Counted from the first letter of the stretch, positions 25,239 to 39,510 are shown. The stretch: DNA of 64,000 bases from Streptococcus moroccensis (GCF_030812835.1 NZ_JAUSTM010000007.1:36816-100815), one strand, 5' to 3'. Notes: a model not told the origin generated them from the letters alone. Numbers and translations: made by a program.

Positions 25239-26123
25239 ATGTTTAAGACGAGTGCCATGAATAGACAATTTAGCTATTTTTTAATCCCTATTTTACTAGT
25301 TTACGGAGTACTTACTCTATATCCTCTGGTCCAATCGTTTGTATATTCTATTAGTGATTTTAATGGCTATTCATTAGATTATAATTTGATTGGTTTTTCA
25401 AATTATTTAAAAGTATTTAATGATTCATCCATGGCTTCGGCTTTACAATATACAATTCTTTATACTATTGGTGTTACTTTTTTAATTACCTGTTGCGCAA
25501 TTCCTTTAGCTATAATTTGTGATAAAAAGTTTTTTGGGAATAATTTTGTTCGTTCAGCATTGTTCTTTCCTTCTGTTCCTAGTGCCCTACTTTTAGGTTT
25601 TGTATGGGGGTTTCTATTGAATCCCTTAGGAACGGGGGTCATCAATTCGGTCATAGGACAAATAGGGGTGGCGCCTATTAAATGGTTGTCAGATCCAATT
25701 CTAGCAAGGATTTCAACGATTCTTGTTGCGGTGTGGCAACAGACTGGCTACCATACATTAATTTACATAGCTTATTTACAATCTATTCCGGAAGATTTTT
25801 ACGAGGCTGCTGAAATAGAGGGGGCTAATAAATTACAAATTTTCTTTCATATCACTTTACCTCAATTAGCACCAGCTATGACAGTAAGTGTTATGTTGCT
25901 TTTAACTGGTGGATTAAAAGTTTATGATTTACCATTTTCGCTAACTTCTGGAGGTCCCGGCTTTTCAACGTACACGGTTACGCAAGCAATTATCCAAAGA
26001 GGTATCTCAGAAGGAGATTACGGCCTAGCGTCAGCCTTATCTATCGTATTCTTTTTAATAGTTCTTGTTATAACAGTAGTTCAGCAACTCCTAATGGGTA
26101 GACGGGAGACACGTTTACGATGA
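25239..26123 (+). CDS. Sugar ABC transporter permease (MalF/LacF type)
   Basis: 294 residues with six membrane segments. The EAA loop that docks the ATPase is EAAEIEGANKLQIFFHITLPQLAPA. It starts at the ATG at 25239, which has AAGGAGA 6 bases upstream; a TTG two codons earlier is less likely. It overlaps the next permease by 4 bases (ATGA), so the two subunits are made in equal amounts. Confidence 0.9.
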   Translation: MFKTSAMNRQFSYFLIPILLVYGVLTLYPLVQSFVYSISDFNGYSLDYNLIGFSNYLKVFNDSSMASALQYTILYTIGVTFLITCCAIPLAIICDKKFFGNNFVRSALFFPSVPSALLLGFVWGFLLNPLGTGVINSVIGQIGVAPIKWLSDPILARISTILVAVWQQTGYHTLIYIAYLQSIPEDFYEAAEIEGANKLQIFFHITLPQLAPAMTVSVMLLLTGGLKVYDLPFSLTSGGPGFSTYTVTQAIIQRGISEGDYGLASALSIVFFLIVLVITVVQQLLMGRRETRLR

Positions 26124-26941
26124 AAAAAAACAAAAAAAATTATCTATTGTCAATTATCATGATTTTTGTTGCAGTACTTTTTTTGATACCTTTCTACTAT
26201 ATTTTGGTATCAACCTTCAAGACTCAGCAACAAATGACTCAAAATCCTTTGAGTTTTCCTATGGAGCCATATTTTGGAAATTATGAAAGAGTACTTGAAA
26301 CGACCCCTATACTTCAAAGTTTCTTAAATACTTTATTTGTAACAGTGGGTGGAGTTACCCTAACAGTCTTGTTAGGTGCTATGGCTGCATTTCCAATTGT
26401 TTTCAATTCGAATAAAACTAATAATATTATTAGAATATTTTTATTAGGTGGTTTCATGGTTCCTGCTCAAGCTAGTATTATTCCGTTGTATTTGCTCATG
26501 TCCAGAGTAAATATGATTGATAGTTTAACAGGATTAATTATTTTAACACTTCCTGGTTCAATTTTTTGTTCATTTATGATTCAAGGTTACATGAAGTCTA
26601 TTCCAATCGATCTTTTTGAATCAGCTTATCTAGATGGTGCTTCCGTATGGCAAGTCTTTTGGAAGATTGTTTTTCCATTATTGCAGCCTATTTTAATTAC
26701 TACCGCAACCTTTCAAACGATGTGGATTTGGAATGATTTTATGACACCAAATATTTTCATAAATAGTGAAAGTAAGAAAACACTTGTATTACAAGTTTAT
26801 TCAGCGATAAGTGAATTTACTGTTGATTGGCCAGCTTTCATGACTCTTAGTGTGATGGTTATTATACCGATGGTATTCTTCTTTATATTTGCCCAAAAAT
26901 ACTTAGTAAAAGGTCTTACAAGTGGAGCTGTTAAGGGTTAA
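26120..26941 (+). CDS. Sugar ABC transporter permease (MalG/LacG type)
   Basis: 273 residues with six membrane segments. The EAA-type loop is ESAYLDGASVWQVFWKIVFPLLQPI. Together with the preceding permease it forms the membrane channel. No ATPase gene lies in the operon; streptococcal importers of this class commonly share one MsmK/MalK-type ATPase encoded elsewhere. Confidence 0.9.
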   Translation: MKKNKKNYLLSIIMIFVAVLFLIPFYYILVSTFKTQQQMTQNPLSFPMEPYFGNYERVLETTPILQSFLNTLFVTVGGVTLTVLLGAMAAFPIVFNSNKTNNIIRIFLLGGFMVPAQASIIPLYLLMSRVNMIDSLTGLIILTLPGSIFCSFMIQGYMKSIPIDLFESAYLDGASVWQVFWKIVFPLLQPILITTATFQTMWIWNDFMTPNIFINSESKKTLVLQVYSAISEFTVDWPAFMTLSVMVIIPMVFFFIFAQKYLVKGLTSGAVKG

Positions 26942-26945
26942 TTTT

Positions 26946-27503
26946 ATGCTACAAATTTATGACTATATGAAATGGCTATCTATATTCGTTATACTATCTT
27001 TATTAGTAGTCTTATCTACAATTATCACTTTAGGAATTTTTGGGGTTATGCCCAGTTTAAATGCTGGAATGGCAGTAGTAGAAGTTTGCTGTGAAGATTC
27101 TAATCGGAATGTTAAAGATATTATTCAATTATTTTGTAATGAATGGATTAATCAAATCAAGAGTTCTGGATTTTATCTATTTTTGATGACAGTAGTAAAT
27201 CTATTGAATTTGCTCATTTTGATTAGGATTCCATTTTCGATTATTTTTCAGTGGTGGAGTTTGATGGTATTCGTGCTATCCTTTCTTTTAAATGTGGCTT
27301 GGTTACTAAGTGAGGCTAAGGAGCCTAAAGTAGTTTGGATCTATTTAATTAATAATTTAACGAAGGTTGCGATAACTACTGTAGTAATACTAGTTACTAC
27401 AATTATTGTCTTTTCTTGGATTTCAATAGTAGGGATATTGATAGTTGGTTTGACATGCTATATTTTAAATATGATTCGAGTGTTCGAGTTAGAAAGAGGT
27501 TAA
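26946..27503 (+). CDS. YesL (DUF624) family membrane protein
   Basis: 185 residues with about five hydrophobic segments. It opens with YDYMKWLSIFVILSLLVVLST and GIFGVMPSLNAGMAVVE, the pattern of YesL proteins that sit beside CUT1 sugar importers and glycosidases in Firmicutes. Its role is not known to me. The ATG at 26946 is chosen; the GTG at 26922 overlaps the permease. Codon use and base composition are AT-rich, like the rest of this operon. Confidence 0.75.
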   Translation: MLQIYDYMKWLSIFVILSLLVVLSTIITLGIFGVMPSLNAGMAVVEVCCEDSNRNVKDIIQLFCNEWINQIKSSGFYLFLMTVVNLLNLLILIRIPFSIIFQWWSLMVFVLSFLLNVAWLLSEAKEPKVVWIYLINNLTKVAITTVVILVTTIIVFSWISIVGILIVGLTCYILNMIRVFELERG

Positions 27504-27518
27504 GAGAAGGGAGTCTAA

Positions 27519-32373
<4,855 letters not shown>

Positions 32374-32485
32374 AAGAGTACTATAAGACTCAAATTTTAT
32401 AGACAAACAATACGATATTTTAAAGATTGTGGAATCAGAATTTATTGTTAAGATTGATAGCTGGCGTTAGTACAATTTTTTCTTA

Positions 32486-32523
32486 AAAACCCCTTAGCTA
32501 AAGCACATTAGCTAAGGGGTTTT
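32486..32523. terminator. Bidirectional terminator between lacZ and the LacI gene
   Basis: AAAACCCCTTAGCTAA (32486-32501) and TTAGCTAAGGGGTTTT (32508-32523) form a perfect 16-bp stem with a 6-base loop. The stop codon of the convergent regulator gene lies in the right arm. Confidence 0.9.
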
Positions 32524-33536
32524 ATCGTTTTAACAGAATCCCTAATGATTAAGCGGGTATTGATGCGTGTCTGCGTTTGATTAATTTCACCATTTTTTAT
32601 GATAGAGACAGCTTTTTCAAGAGCTTTGGTCACCATAAACTGGCGATTGATATCGATGGTAGATAATTCTGGTGTGATAATAGCAGCTTCTGAAATATTA
32701 TCAAAACCAATAACAGAAATATCTTCAGGCACACGAATTCCTACAGCTTGGAGGGAGCGGATTAAACTGATGGCGATAGAATCGTTCTCACAAAAGAATG
32801 CTGTTGGTAATGTGGAAGAAGGAATCTTATCAGGATACGTTCCAATAGAATTAGCGGAAAACCGTAAGCGATGAAATTGCTTAGAATCCAGAGCGTGTTT
32901 TTTCATGGCTCCTTCAAACCCATTATAACGTTCTTGGAAGTTACGAATCCGATATTTTGCCATAGCGTAACCAATGTCTTTATGACCATTTTGAATGAGA
33001 TGTTCAGTAGCAATAAAAGCACCTTGATAGTTATTGATGCTAATGAAATTACTATTAAGGTGGTCGAAACAGGTATCGATAACAATGATGTGGTCATGCA
33101 ATTCTTTTATCCTAATCAGAACACTTTCTGGAAGATCTGTTCCGAGTAGGATAATAGCGTCTGAAGTTTGCTGGTTTTCAAGAGTCATTAAATCATCTTT
33201 AAGGTGGTTGATGGAAATGGAATTCACAGTAAGATGAATCTGAAAATCAGGAGAAAGCACCAAAAAATCATTGATCAACTCATTGAAATGAGGAAGTTTT
33301 TGGAAATTATAAGTGAATCGATTTACTTCGTTGCAAGCCAATAGACGAACCATATAACGAGAAGAATTATCTTCTTTTTGTCGAGGTTTTCGTAATGGAC
33401 GGTACTTGTGATCTTTTACAAGCTGGAGAATTTCCTCTCTCTTTTGTTGACTAACACCAGGCTTATCATTTAAAACGAGCGAGACTGTTGCCTTTGAAAC
33501 CCCCGCTAACCGAGCAATATCTTCTAACTTAATCAT
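32508..33536 (-). CDS. LacI family transcriptional regulator
   Basis: 342 residues. The N-terminal HTH is classic (MIKLEDIARLAGVSKATVSLVLNDKPGVSQQ). The periplasmic-binding-like sensor half has DAIILLGTDLPES, INNYQGAFIATEHLIQNGHKDIGYAMA, PTAFFCENDSIAISLIRSL and PEDISVIGFDNIS. It is divergent from the transketolase operon and is its likely repressor, with a sugar of that pathway as inducer (inference). A 17-bp palindrome lies between them. Confidence 0.9.
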   Translation of the reverse strand: MIKLEDIARLAGVSKATVSLVLNDKPGVSQQKREEILQLVKDHKYRPLRKPRQKEDNSSRYMVRLLACNEVNRFTYNFQKLPHFNELINDFLVLSPDFQIHLTVNSISINHLKDDLMTLENQQTSDAIILLGTDLPESVLIRIKELHDHIIVIDTCFDHLNSNFISINNYQGAFIATEHLIQNGHKDIGYAMAKYRIRNFQERYNGFEGAMKKHALDSKQFHRLRFSANSIGTYPDKIPSSTLPTAFFCENDSIAISLIRSLQAVGIRVPEDISVIGFDNISEAAIITPELSTIDINRQFMVTKALEKAVSIIKNGEINQTQTRINTRLIIRDSVKTIKPLS

Positions 33537-33596
33537 AATGTTTTCCTTGAAATTTAGTGTAAACCAAGTATAAATGAAAATAAAAGAGATGTCAAA

Positions 33597-33613
33597 TTAG
33601 TTTACTAAACTAA
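33597..33613. promoter_or_regulatory. LacI-type operator palindrome
   Basis: TTAGTTTACTAAACTAA is a perfect 17-bp palindrome with a central C, upstream of the transketolase promoter and near the regulator's own start. A related TTTAGTGTAAAC lies at 33553-33564. Both could bind the adjacent LacI protein. Confidence 0.55.
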
Positions 33614-33634
33614 AATAAATTAAGTGATTTTTTA

Positions 33635-33673
33635 TTAAAAACGGTTGCAAGAAAGTCTCGTAGATCTTAAAAT
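33635..33673 (+). promoter_or_regulatory. Promoter of the transketolase operon with cre-like site
   Basis: TTGCAA (33645-33650), 17 bp, TAAAAT (33668-33673). The 15-mer at 33635-33649 matches the cre pattern at all fixed positions except one (A for G). The leader is about 135 bases. Confidence 0.6.
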
Positions 33674-33735
33674 AAGGTTGTAAAATCCTTTCAGTTAGAA
33701 AGGGATGGTTTTAGAATAACGAAATGCCTAAACGC

Positions 33736-33762
33736 TATAGAAAGTATAGAAAGTATAGAAAG
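33736..33762 (+). repeat. Three perfect 9-bp tandem repeats in the leader
   Basis: TATAGAAAG occurs three times in a row. The last copy runs into AAAGGAG, which resembles a ribosome binding site without a fitting start codon. Copy-number changes here could alter the leader. Confidence 0.75.
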
Positions 33763-33814
33763 GAGTTGTTGTCGGTCTTTGTGTTGGGTATTTCAGTAAG
33801 GAGAATGTCTAAAA

Positions 33815-34648
33815 ATGAATTTATTAGATTTAAAACGTAAGGCTATCGAGCTTCGGAAAGATTTTGTGACCATGATCTATGAGGCGGGAGCGGGCCATGT
33901 GGGATCTGACTTGTCTTGTACCGATATTTTAGTCAGTCTGTATTATCACCAACTTCATGTTGATCCAAATAATCCAGAAGACCCTGAAAGGGATCGCTAC
34001 ATTCAAAGTAAAGGACATGCTGTTGAAATCCTTTGGGCTATTTTAGCGGATAAGGGCTTTATTGAAAAGGAAGAATTAAAAACCTTCTCTCAATTTGATT
34101 CACGCCTATTAGGGCATCCTAATAATCTTGTTGACGGGATTGAGATGAACACAGGTTCATTAGGGCATGGTCTATCTGTTTCTGTAGGGAGTGCCTTAGC
34201 AGCCAAATTAGATGGTGCCAACTATCAAACTTATACTCTGATGGGTGATGGTGAGCTGGCAGAAGGCTCTGTCTGGGAAGCGGCTATGGCAGCTACTCAA
34301 TATAAGCTTGATAATTTGACGGCTATTATTGACCGCAATGGACTTCAAATTACTGGGTCGACGGAAGATGTCATGGGACTAAAAGATCTTCATGGCAAAT
34401 GGGAAGCCTTTGGTTGGCATGTGGTTGATGTAAAAGATGGCAATGATATCGAGCAATTATTAGCTGCGTACAAGGACAAGGTTGAAGGCAAACCAACGGT
34501 TATTATTGCGAATACCTTAAAAGGAAAAGGAGTATCTGCTGCAGAAGGGGTGGCAAGCTGGCACCACCATGCTCTTAATTCAGAAGAGTATGAAGCAGCA
34601 ATTGCTGACCTAGATCGAGCGTTGGAGGAGTTAGTCAATGGCAAATAA
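33815..34648 (+). CDS. Transketolase, N-terminal (ThDP-binding) subunit
   Basis: 277 residues covering the first half of transketolase. The ThDP/Mg motif is MGDGELAEGSVWEAAMAATQYKLDNLTAIIDRNG, and GHPNNLVDGIEMNTGSLGHGLSVSVGSALA is typical. A separate C-terminal subunit follows with an 11-base overlap, so the enzyme is a two-subunit form. Split transketolases occur in specialised sugar routes; in the D-apiose pathway one splits apulose-4-phosphate. The isomerase and kinase downstream fit that route. A generic pentose-phosphate role cannot be excluded. Confidence 0.88.
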   Translation: MNLLDLKRKAIELRKDFVTMIYEAGAGHVGSDLSCTDILVSLYYHQLHVDPNNPEDPERDRYIQSKGHAVEILWAILADKGFIEKEELKTFSQFDSRLLGHPNNLVDGIEMNTGSLGHGLSVSVGSALAAKLDGANYQTYTLMGDGELAEGSVWEAAMAATQYKLDNLTAIIDRNGLQITGSTEDVMGLKDLHGKWEAFGWHVVDVKDGNDIEQLLAAYKDKVEGKPTVIIANTLKGKGVSAAEGVASWHHHALNSEEYEAAIADLDRALEELVNGK

Positions 34649-35576
34649 GATAGCAAACAGAGCTGTGATGTGCGATGTTTTAGTAGAAGCAGGTCAATCG
34701 AATAAAGATATCGTGGTCCTAACCAGTGACTCAAGAGGGTCGGCTTCTCTTGTCAAGTTTGGTGAGACTCTACCTGAACAACATATAGAAGTCGGTATTG
34801 CTGAGCAAAATATAGTCGGTGTGGCAGCAGGGTTAGCTCTCAATGGAAAACGGCCCTTTGTGGCATCACCCGCATGTTTTCTTAGTATGCGAAGCATTGA
34901 GCAAGTTAAAGTTGACGTAGCTTATTCTAACAAGAATGTCAAATTAGTCGGGATTAGCGGTGGCGTCAGCTACGGTGCTCTAGGAATGAGTCACCATTCT
35001 CTTCAAGACATTGCAGTGACACGGGCCATTCCAAATTTAGAAGTTATTATTCCGGCAGACCGTCATGAAACAAAAGCAGTTTTTGAATACTTAGTTAAGT
35101 CAGACAAGCCAGCCTACATTCGTCTTGGCCGAAATCCAGTTGAAGATTGTTTCACAGCTGATAATGTTTCATTTGAAATTGGAAAGGCGCGTGAGATGGT
35201 ATCGGGAGATGCCATCACGATTGCAGCAGTTGGTGAAACGGTTCGAGTGGCTATGGACGCTGCGGAAAACTTGGCAAATGAGGGGATTAAAGCACGGGTT
35301 CTCAATTTTGCAAGTTTAAAACCATTTGATGCAGAGACTGTAAAAAAAGCAATCACAGAGACAGCAGGTATTGTGTCTGTTGAAGAACATAGTCCGCATG
35401 GAGGTCTCGGAGAGGCCATCGCATCTGTTGTTGCTCAAGAAGGACGTGGTATTTTAAAAATCATGGCTCTACCAGACGATCACATTGTCACTGGGACAAC
35501 GGCGGAAGTTTTCAATCACTATGGTATATCGGTTGACGGTATCAGTCAATCTGTTAAAGAACTCTTAAAAAGGTAG
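34638..35576 (+). CDS. Transketolase, C-terminal subunit
   Basis: 312 residues with the pyrimidine-binding and C-terminal transketolase domains: VVLTSDSRGSASLVKFGETLPEQHIEVGIAEQNIVGVAAGLAL holds the activating Glu, then SYGALGMSHHSLQDIAVTRAIPNLEVIIPAD and SVEEHSPHGGLGEAIAS. It pairs with the preceding subunit. GGAGG lies in the end of that gene. Confidence 0.88.
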   Translation: MANKIANRAVMCDVLVEAGQSNKDIVVLTSDSRGSASLVKFGETLPEQHIEVGIAEQNIVGVAAGLALNGKRPFVASPACFLSMRSIEQVKVDVAYSNKNVKLVGISGGVSYGALGMSHHSLQDIAVTRAIPNLEVIIPADRHETKAVFEYLVKSDKPAYIRLGRNPVEDCFTADNVSFEIGKAREMVSGDAITIAAVGETVRVAMDAAENLANEGIKARVLNFASLKPFDAETVKKAITETAGIVSVEEHSPHGGLGEAIASVVAQEGRGILKIMALPDDHIVTGTTAEVFNHYGISVDGISQSVKELLKR

Positions 35577-35584
35577 GTAAAAAA

Positions 35585-37021
35585 ATGGATAAAGTTACTT
35601 TAGGATTTGCTCCAACACGTCGTAATTTGTTTAGTGCAGATGCAGCTATTGAGTATGCTAATTACACACGTGAAAAATTAGATGAATGGGCTATTGATTA
35701 CATTGATATCAAGGATATTAATGACGATGGGTTGATTTTTGATGATGCGAGTGTCAATGCTGCTGCTGAAAAATTTAAGGCTGCAGGCATTGATGGCCTC
35801 TTTATCGCTAACGAAAATTTTGGAACAGAATACGCAGTTGCGCGCTTGGCAAAACAGCTTGATGTCCCTGTCTTGCTGTGGGGACCAAAAGATGAAACGC
35901 CTGCGGAAGATGGTTCGCGGTTGCGTGACAGTCAGTGTGGCCTTTTTGCCATCGGAAAAGTGTTGCGCCGTTTCAAGGTACCTTTTACCTATATCAAGAA
36001 CTCTGATGTAGACGACCCTGCATTTGAACGTGGTGTGAAAGATTTTGTCAAGGTTTGTAATGTTGTCAAAACCTTTAAAAACACTCGTATTTTGCAAGTT
36101 GGTCCTCGTCCATTTGACTTCTGGACGGTTATCTGCAATGAGGGAGAGTTATTGGAACGGTTCAACATCGACTTATCGCCAGTTCCAATCCGTGAATTGG
36201 TCAATGAAATCAATCGCGTTAAGGTAGAAGAAACTGAAACAGTAAAGTCGGTTGAAGACTGGTTCCACACAAATACAGAAGTTCAAATTACTGCAGATGA
36301 ATTGACTATGGTTGCTGCTTTAAAAGTAGCTCTTGAAAACTTGTGCAAATTTTATGGTTGTAATGCTGGTGTCATTCAGTGTTGGACAGCCCTTCAAGAA
36401 GAAATTGGTATTTTACCTTACGCATCTTTGTCTCTTTTGCAAGAAGAAGGCATTCCATTTGTATGTGAAACAGATGTTCATGGGGCGATTTCAGAACTTT
36501 TAGTAGAAGCTGCATCTATGGGAGAACACAGAGCTATCTTTGCTGATGTTAACTGTCGCCATCCAGAAAATCCAAATGGTGAATTGCTCCAACATTTGGG
36601 GGTGTTTGCTTATCAAACAGCTGAAACAAAACCAATTTTGCCACCACGCCATTTTGTCTTTGATTATCCTGGTTCAGTTGGTTTTCTAGCTAAGAAAACA
36701 GATTATACCTTGTGTCGCTTTGATGGGGATAATGGAGAGTATTCTTTATTGATTGGTAATGCCAAGGGAATTGATGGTCCCTATAATCAAGGAACATACT
36801 GTTATGTGGAATTTGACAATTTGAACCGTTTGGAATCACATTTAGTGTATGGACCATATATCCATCACGTGGCAGCTATTCAATCTGATGTCGTTCCAGT
36901 GCTTTATGAAGCGTGTAAGTACCTAGGCATCAAAGCAGACCTCTACGATCCGATCGAAGATGAAGTGAAGGCGTACCTGGCTGGGGATGATGCAACCTAC
37001 TTCCGCCCTGCCCGAGGCTAA
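35585..37021 (+). CDS. L-fucose/L-arabinose isomerase-like protein
   Basis: 478 residues of the FucI/AraA-like fold (LGFAPTRRNLFSADAAIEYANYTREKLDEW at the start; CNAGVIQCWTALQEEIGILPYASLSLLQEEGIPFVCETDVHGAISELLVEAAS in the catalytic half, with E and D as likely metal ligands; EYSLLIGNAKGIDGPYNQGTYCYVEFD later). It should convert an aldose to a ketose. Next to a sugar kinase and split transketolase, an aldopentose such as D-apiose is a reasonable substrate. L-fucose or D-arabinose are alternatives. GGTAGG precedes the ATG. Confidence 0.75.
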   Translation: MDKVTLGFAPTRRNLFSADAAIEYANYTREKLDEWAIDYIDIKDINDDGLIFDDASVNAAAEKFKAAGIDGLFIANENFGTEYAVARLAKQLDVPVLLWGPKDETPAEDGSRLRDSQCGLFAIGKVLRRFKVPFTYIKNSDVDDPAFERGVKDFVKVCNVVKTFKNTRILQVGPRPFDFWTVICNEGELLERFNIDLSPVPIRELVNEINRVKVEETETVKSVEDWFHTNTEVQITADELTMVAALKVALENLCKFYGCNAGVIQCWTALQEEIGILPYASLSLLQEEGIPFVCETDVHGAISELLVEAASMGEHRAIFADVNCRHPENPNGELLQHLGVFAYQTAETKPILPPRHFVFDYPGSVGFLAKKTDYTLCRFDGDNGEYSLLIGNAKGIDGPYNQGTYCYVEFDNLNRLESHLVYGPYIHHVAAIQSDVVPVLYEACKYLGIKADLYDPIEDEVKAYLAGDDATYFRPARG

Positions 37022-37025
37022 GCCT

Positions 37026-38480
37026 ATGACTTATGTGATAGGTATTGATCAAAGCACTCAGGGAACGAAGGTACTCCTTTTTGATCAGGAAGGAAAAATC
37101 GTAAAAAAACTCAGCTGTGCTCATCAACAGATTATCAGTGAGCAGGGATGGGTCTCCCATAATCCCACAGAGATTTATGACAATGTCATTAATCTAGTTG
37201 ATGAACTAATCCGAGATATTGATAAAAATAAGTTGATCGCTGTTGGAATCACCAATCAGAGAGAAACCGCCCTAGCCTGGTATAAGGGTACTGGTCAGCC
37301 GATTGACAATGCAATTGTCTGGCAATGTGCGCGTGCTAAGGCTATTACGGATCAGATGGATGTTTCTCAAGCTTCCATGGTTAAACGAAAAACTGGGTTG
37401 CCCTTATCTCCGTATTTTTCTGCTGCTAAATACAGTTGGTTAATAAAGCACTATCAAGGAGAACTTGACCAAATTGCCTGTGGGACAGTCGATTCTTGGC
37501 TGATTTATCAACTCACATCTGGGAAATCGTTTAAGACGGATGTTTCCAATGCTAGTCGCACCCAGCTAATGAATCTTGAAAAGAGGGCATGGGATGAGGA
37601 ATTATGTAGTCTTTTCGGGATCCCTGTCAGCTGTCTTCCTCAAATTGAAGCTTCAGATGCAAATTTTGGAGAGACTGATTTTGATGGGATATTGCCCCAT
37701 CCTGTTCCTATTCATGCTGTTATGGGTGATTCTCATGCTGCACTCTTTGCTCACAAAGGGTTCGAGGCAGGAGATATTAAGGCTACTTATGGGACTGGCT
37801 CTTCAATTATGATGAATATTGGGACAGAAGTATCTATTATGCCTGAAAACCTTGCAGTTTCTGTAGGTTGGCAGTCTCAAGGTACATGTCATTATGTAAT
37901 AGAAGGAAATATCAATTATTCTGGAGCTGTTATGACATGGTTGAAAGATAGCCTTCACCTTTTTGAAGACATGGATGAGCTTAATCAGCTTGTAGCCGAA
38001 GCGAATCCCTTGGATAAGACATATCTAGTACCTGCTTTTTCTGGATTGGGAGCACCTTATTTTAGAGATGATGTCACCGCTGCTTTTGTTGGGATGACGC
38101 GCACAACTGGTCGAGCAGAATTGGTTAAAGCTGGTCTTGAAAGTATTGCGTACCAAATCAACGCCGTTCTGAGTGCTATGAAATCCGTTTCGAAACTAGA
38201 AATCAAACGGATCAGTGCTGATGGTGGACCGACAAAGAATGCTTATCTCATGCAATTTCAAAGTAATCTAGCTAAGGCAGATGTTGATGTTGCAACTGTA
38301 GAAGAGGCTTCCTGTACAGGTGTTGCCTATTTAGCTGGTATATCTTGTGGGGCCTATCCAGAAACTATTCTTGATCAACTGAGTAGTCATCGAATGTCCC
38401 CTGAACCCTCCTTTGCTTCTATTCGTTTAGAAAAGTTGGCAGGCTGGGACCAAGCAGTTAATAGATTGACATCTTCATAG
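37026..38480 (+). CDS. FGGY-family carbohydrate kinase (glycerol/xylulokinase-like)
   Basis: 484 residues that transfer phosphate from ATP to a sugar or polyol. The phosphate-1 loop is VIGIDQSTQGTKVLLFDQ. GITNQRETALAWYKGTGQPIDNAIVWQCAR resembles glycerol kinase. GDSHAALFAHKGFEAGDIKATYGTGSSIMMNIG gives the second half, and SADGGPTKNAYLMQFQ the adenosine motif. In this operon a ketopentose (apulose or xylulose type) is more likely than glycerol. The ATG at 37026 starts 5 bases after the isomerase stop; the upstream in-frame extension overlaps that gene. Confidence 0.82.
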   Translation: MTYVIGIDQSTQGTKVLLFDQEGKIVKKLSCAHQQIISEQGWVSHNPTEIYDNVINLVDELIRDIDKNKLIAVGITNQRETALAWYKGTGQPIDNAIVWQCARAKAITDQMDVSQASMVKRKTGLPLSPYFSAAKYSWLIKHYQGELDQIACGTVDSWLIYQLTSGKSFKTDVSNASRTQLMNLEKRAWDEELCSLFGIPVSCLPQIEASDANFGETDFDGILPHPVPIHAVMGDSHAALFAHKGFEAGDIKATYGTGSSIMMNIGTEVSIMPENLAVSVGWQSQGTCHYVIEGNINYSGAVMTWLKDSLHLFEDMDELNQLVAEANPLDKTYLVPAFSGLGAPYFRDDVTAAFVGMTRTTGRAELVKAGLESIAYQINAVLSAMKSVSKLEIKRISADGGPTKNAYLMQFQSNLAKADVDVATVEEASCTGVAYLAGISCGAYPETILDQLSSHRMSPEPSFASIRLEKLAGWDQAVNRLTSS

Positions 38481-38502
38481 ATTATCAGTGTATAAAAGAT
38501 CA

Positions 38503-38534
38503 AAAAAAAGAAAGCCGCTTCGGTTTTCTTTTTT
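38503..38534 (+). terminator. Terminator of the transketolase operon
   Basis: AAAAGAAAGCCG and CGGTTTTCTTTT flank a CTT loop and end in a T run, 22 bases beyond the kinase stop. Confidence 0.85.
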
Positions 38535-38625
38535 GACTTTAAATGGGAAAAGTAGCGATTAAAAAAATCAGTGCTAAATAAAGTAAAAATTAGGGCATCT
38601 CTCTGCTAATTTTTGCTGTAAAATG

Positions 38626-39443
38626 AAAAAATAGGCTATAATAACGATGCCATTGAAGGAGTTTTATTAAACCAATATGCTTTGGTTGGAGATGGTTACT
38701 ATTTAGAAGGTGAGATTGATAAAGATCAATTTGGTCAACAAGAATGGCTTGATACCCACCCTGACTATGACCGATACGATTTTATTTCTGAAAGGGACTC
38801 TCCTTCTTATTTCAATCTTCTACAAACAGGATTGCGTGGATTCGAGCATCCAAGTTTTGGTGGATGGGGAGGACGCTTCACCGAAATAAACCCTAAAACT
38901 TATACTACTGAAAAAGCAATTGATTATAATCCAAAGGAAAAACGTTTTGAGCAAGAATACAATCTTTACCGATGGATTAAGGATATACAGTCAGACTTTG
39001 CAGCGCGTGCGAAATGGTGTGTGGCAGCTACCTTTGAAGAAGCCAGTCACTATCCAGAGATTGACACTGAAATGGAAAGCATGTCAGCTAAACCTGGAGA
39101 AGAAGTCACTCTTAAGGTGAGTGCCTCAGATCCTAATGGTTTTGCTTTAACGTATAACTGGTGGTGTTATCATGAAGCTTCTACCTATTGGGACTTTAGC
39201 CATATAGCGTTAACCTCTAGATCATGGAAACTTGGAAATAGAGAAGTCATTGATTCCTGGCATTCTGAGCAAATGGAGAACAATTGGAGTTTACCACTAA
39301 CTAACTCTGATACGAAAGCTGTATCATTCGTGATCCCTGAAGATGCGAAAACAGGAGACACCATACATATGATCGCGGAAGTTAGCAATCAAACAGAACT
39401 ACCTCTCAAAAGTTATAGGCGTATCATTGTGACGGTAGCGTAG
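38626..39443 (+). pseudogene. Remnant of a DUF1593 (nucleoside-hydrolase-like, Sde182-type) gene
   Basis: The open frame carries the C-terminal part of this family: SERDSPSYFNLLQTGLRGFEHPSFGGWGGRF, IQSDFAARAKWCVAATFEEASHYPEI, then an immunoglobulin-like end with VTLKVSASDPNGFALTYNWWCYHEAST. The N-terminal nucleoside-hydrolase-like domain of about 250 residues is missing, and a stop codon (TAA at 38623-38625) lies just upstream in frame. No ATG or good ribosome site starts the frame. It is a decayed gene, probably from a plant-polysaccharide locus. Confidence 0.7.
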
Positions 39444-39474
39444 ATTCTGAAAAGATGACGCTCACACCGAATTT

Positions 39475-39510
39475 AAAAACCTAGGTGATTCTATGAACCT
39501 AGGTTTTTTT
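39475..39510 (+). terminator. Terminator after the DUF1593 remnant
   Basis: AAAAACCTAGG and CCTAGGTTTTT form an 11-bp stem around a 12-base loop, with a T run. Confidence 0.8.

Noticed and set aside
33774..33850. Short leader peptide before the transketolase gene
   Set aside because: The small frame starting at 33806 overlaps the main start, ends after about 11 codons and has no notable codon content.
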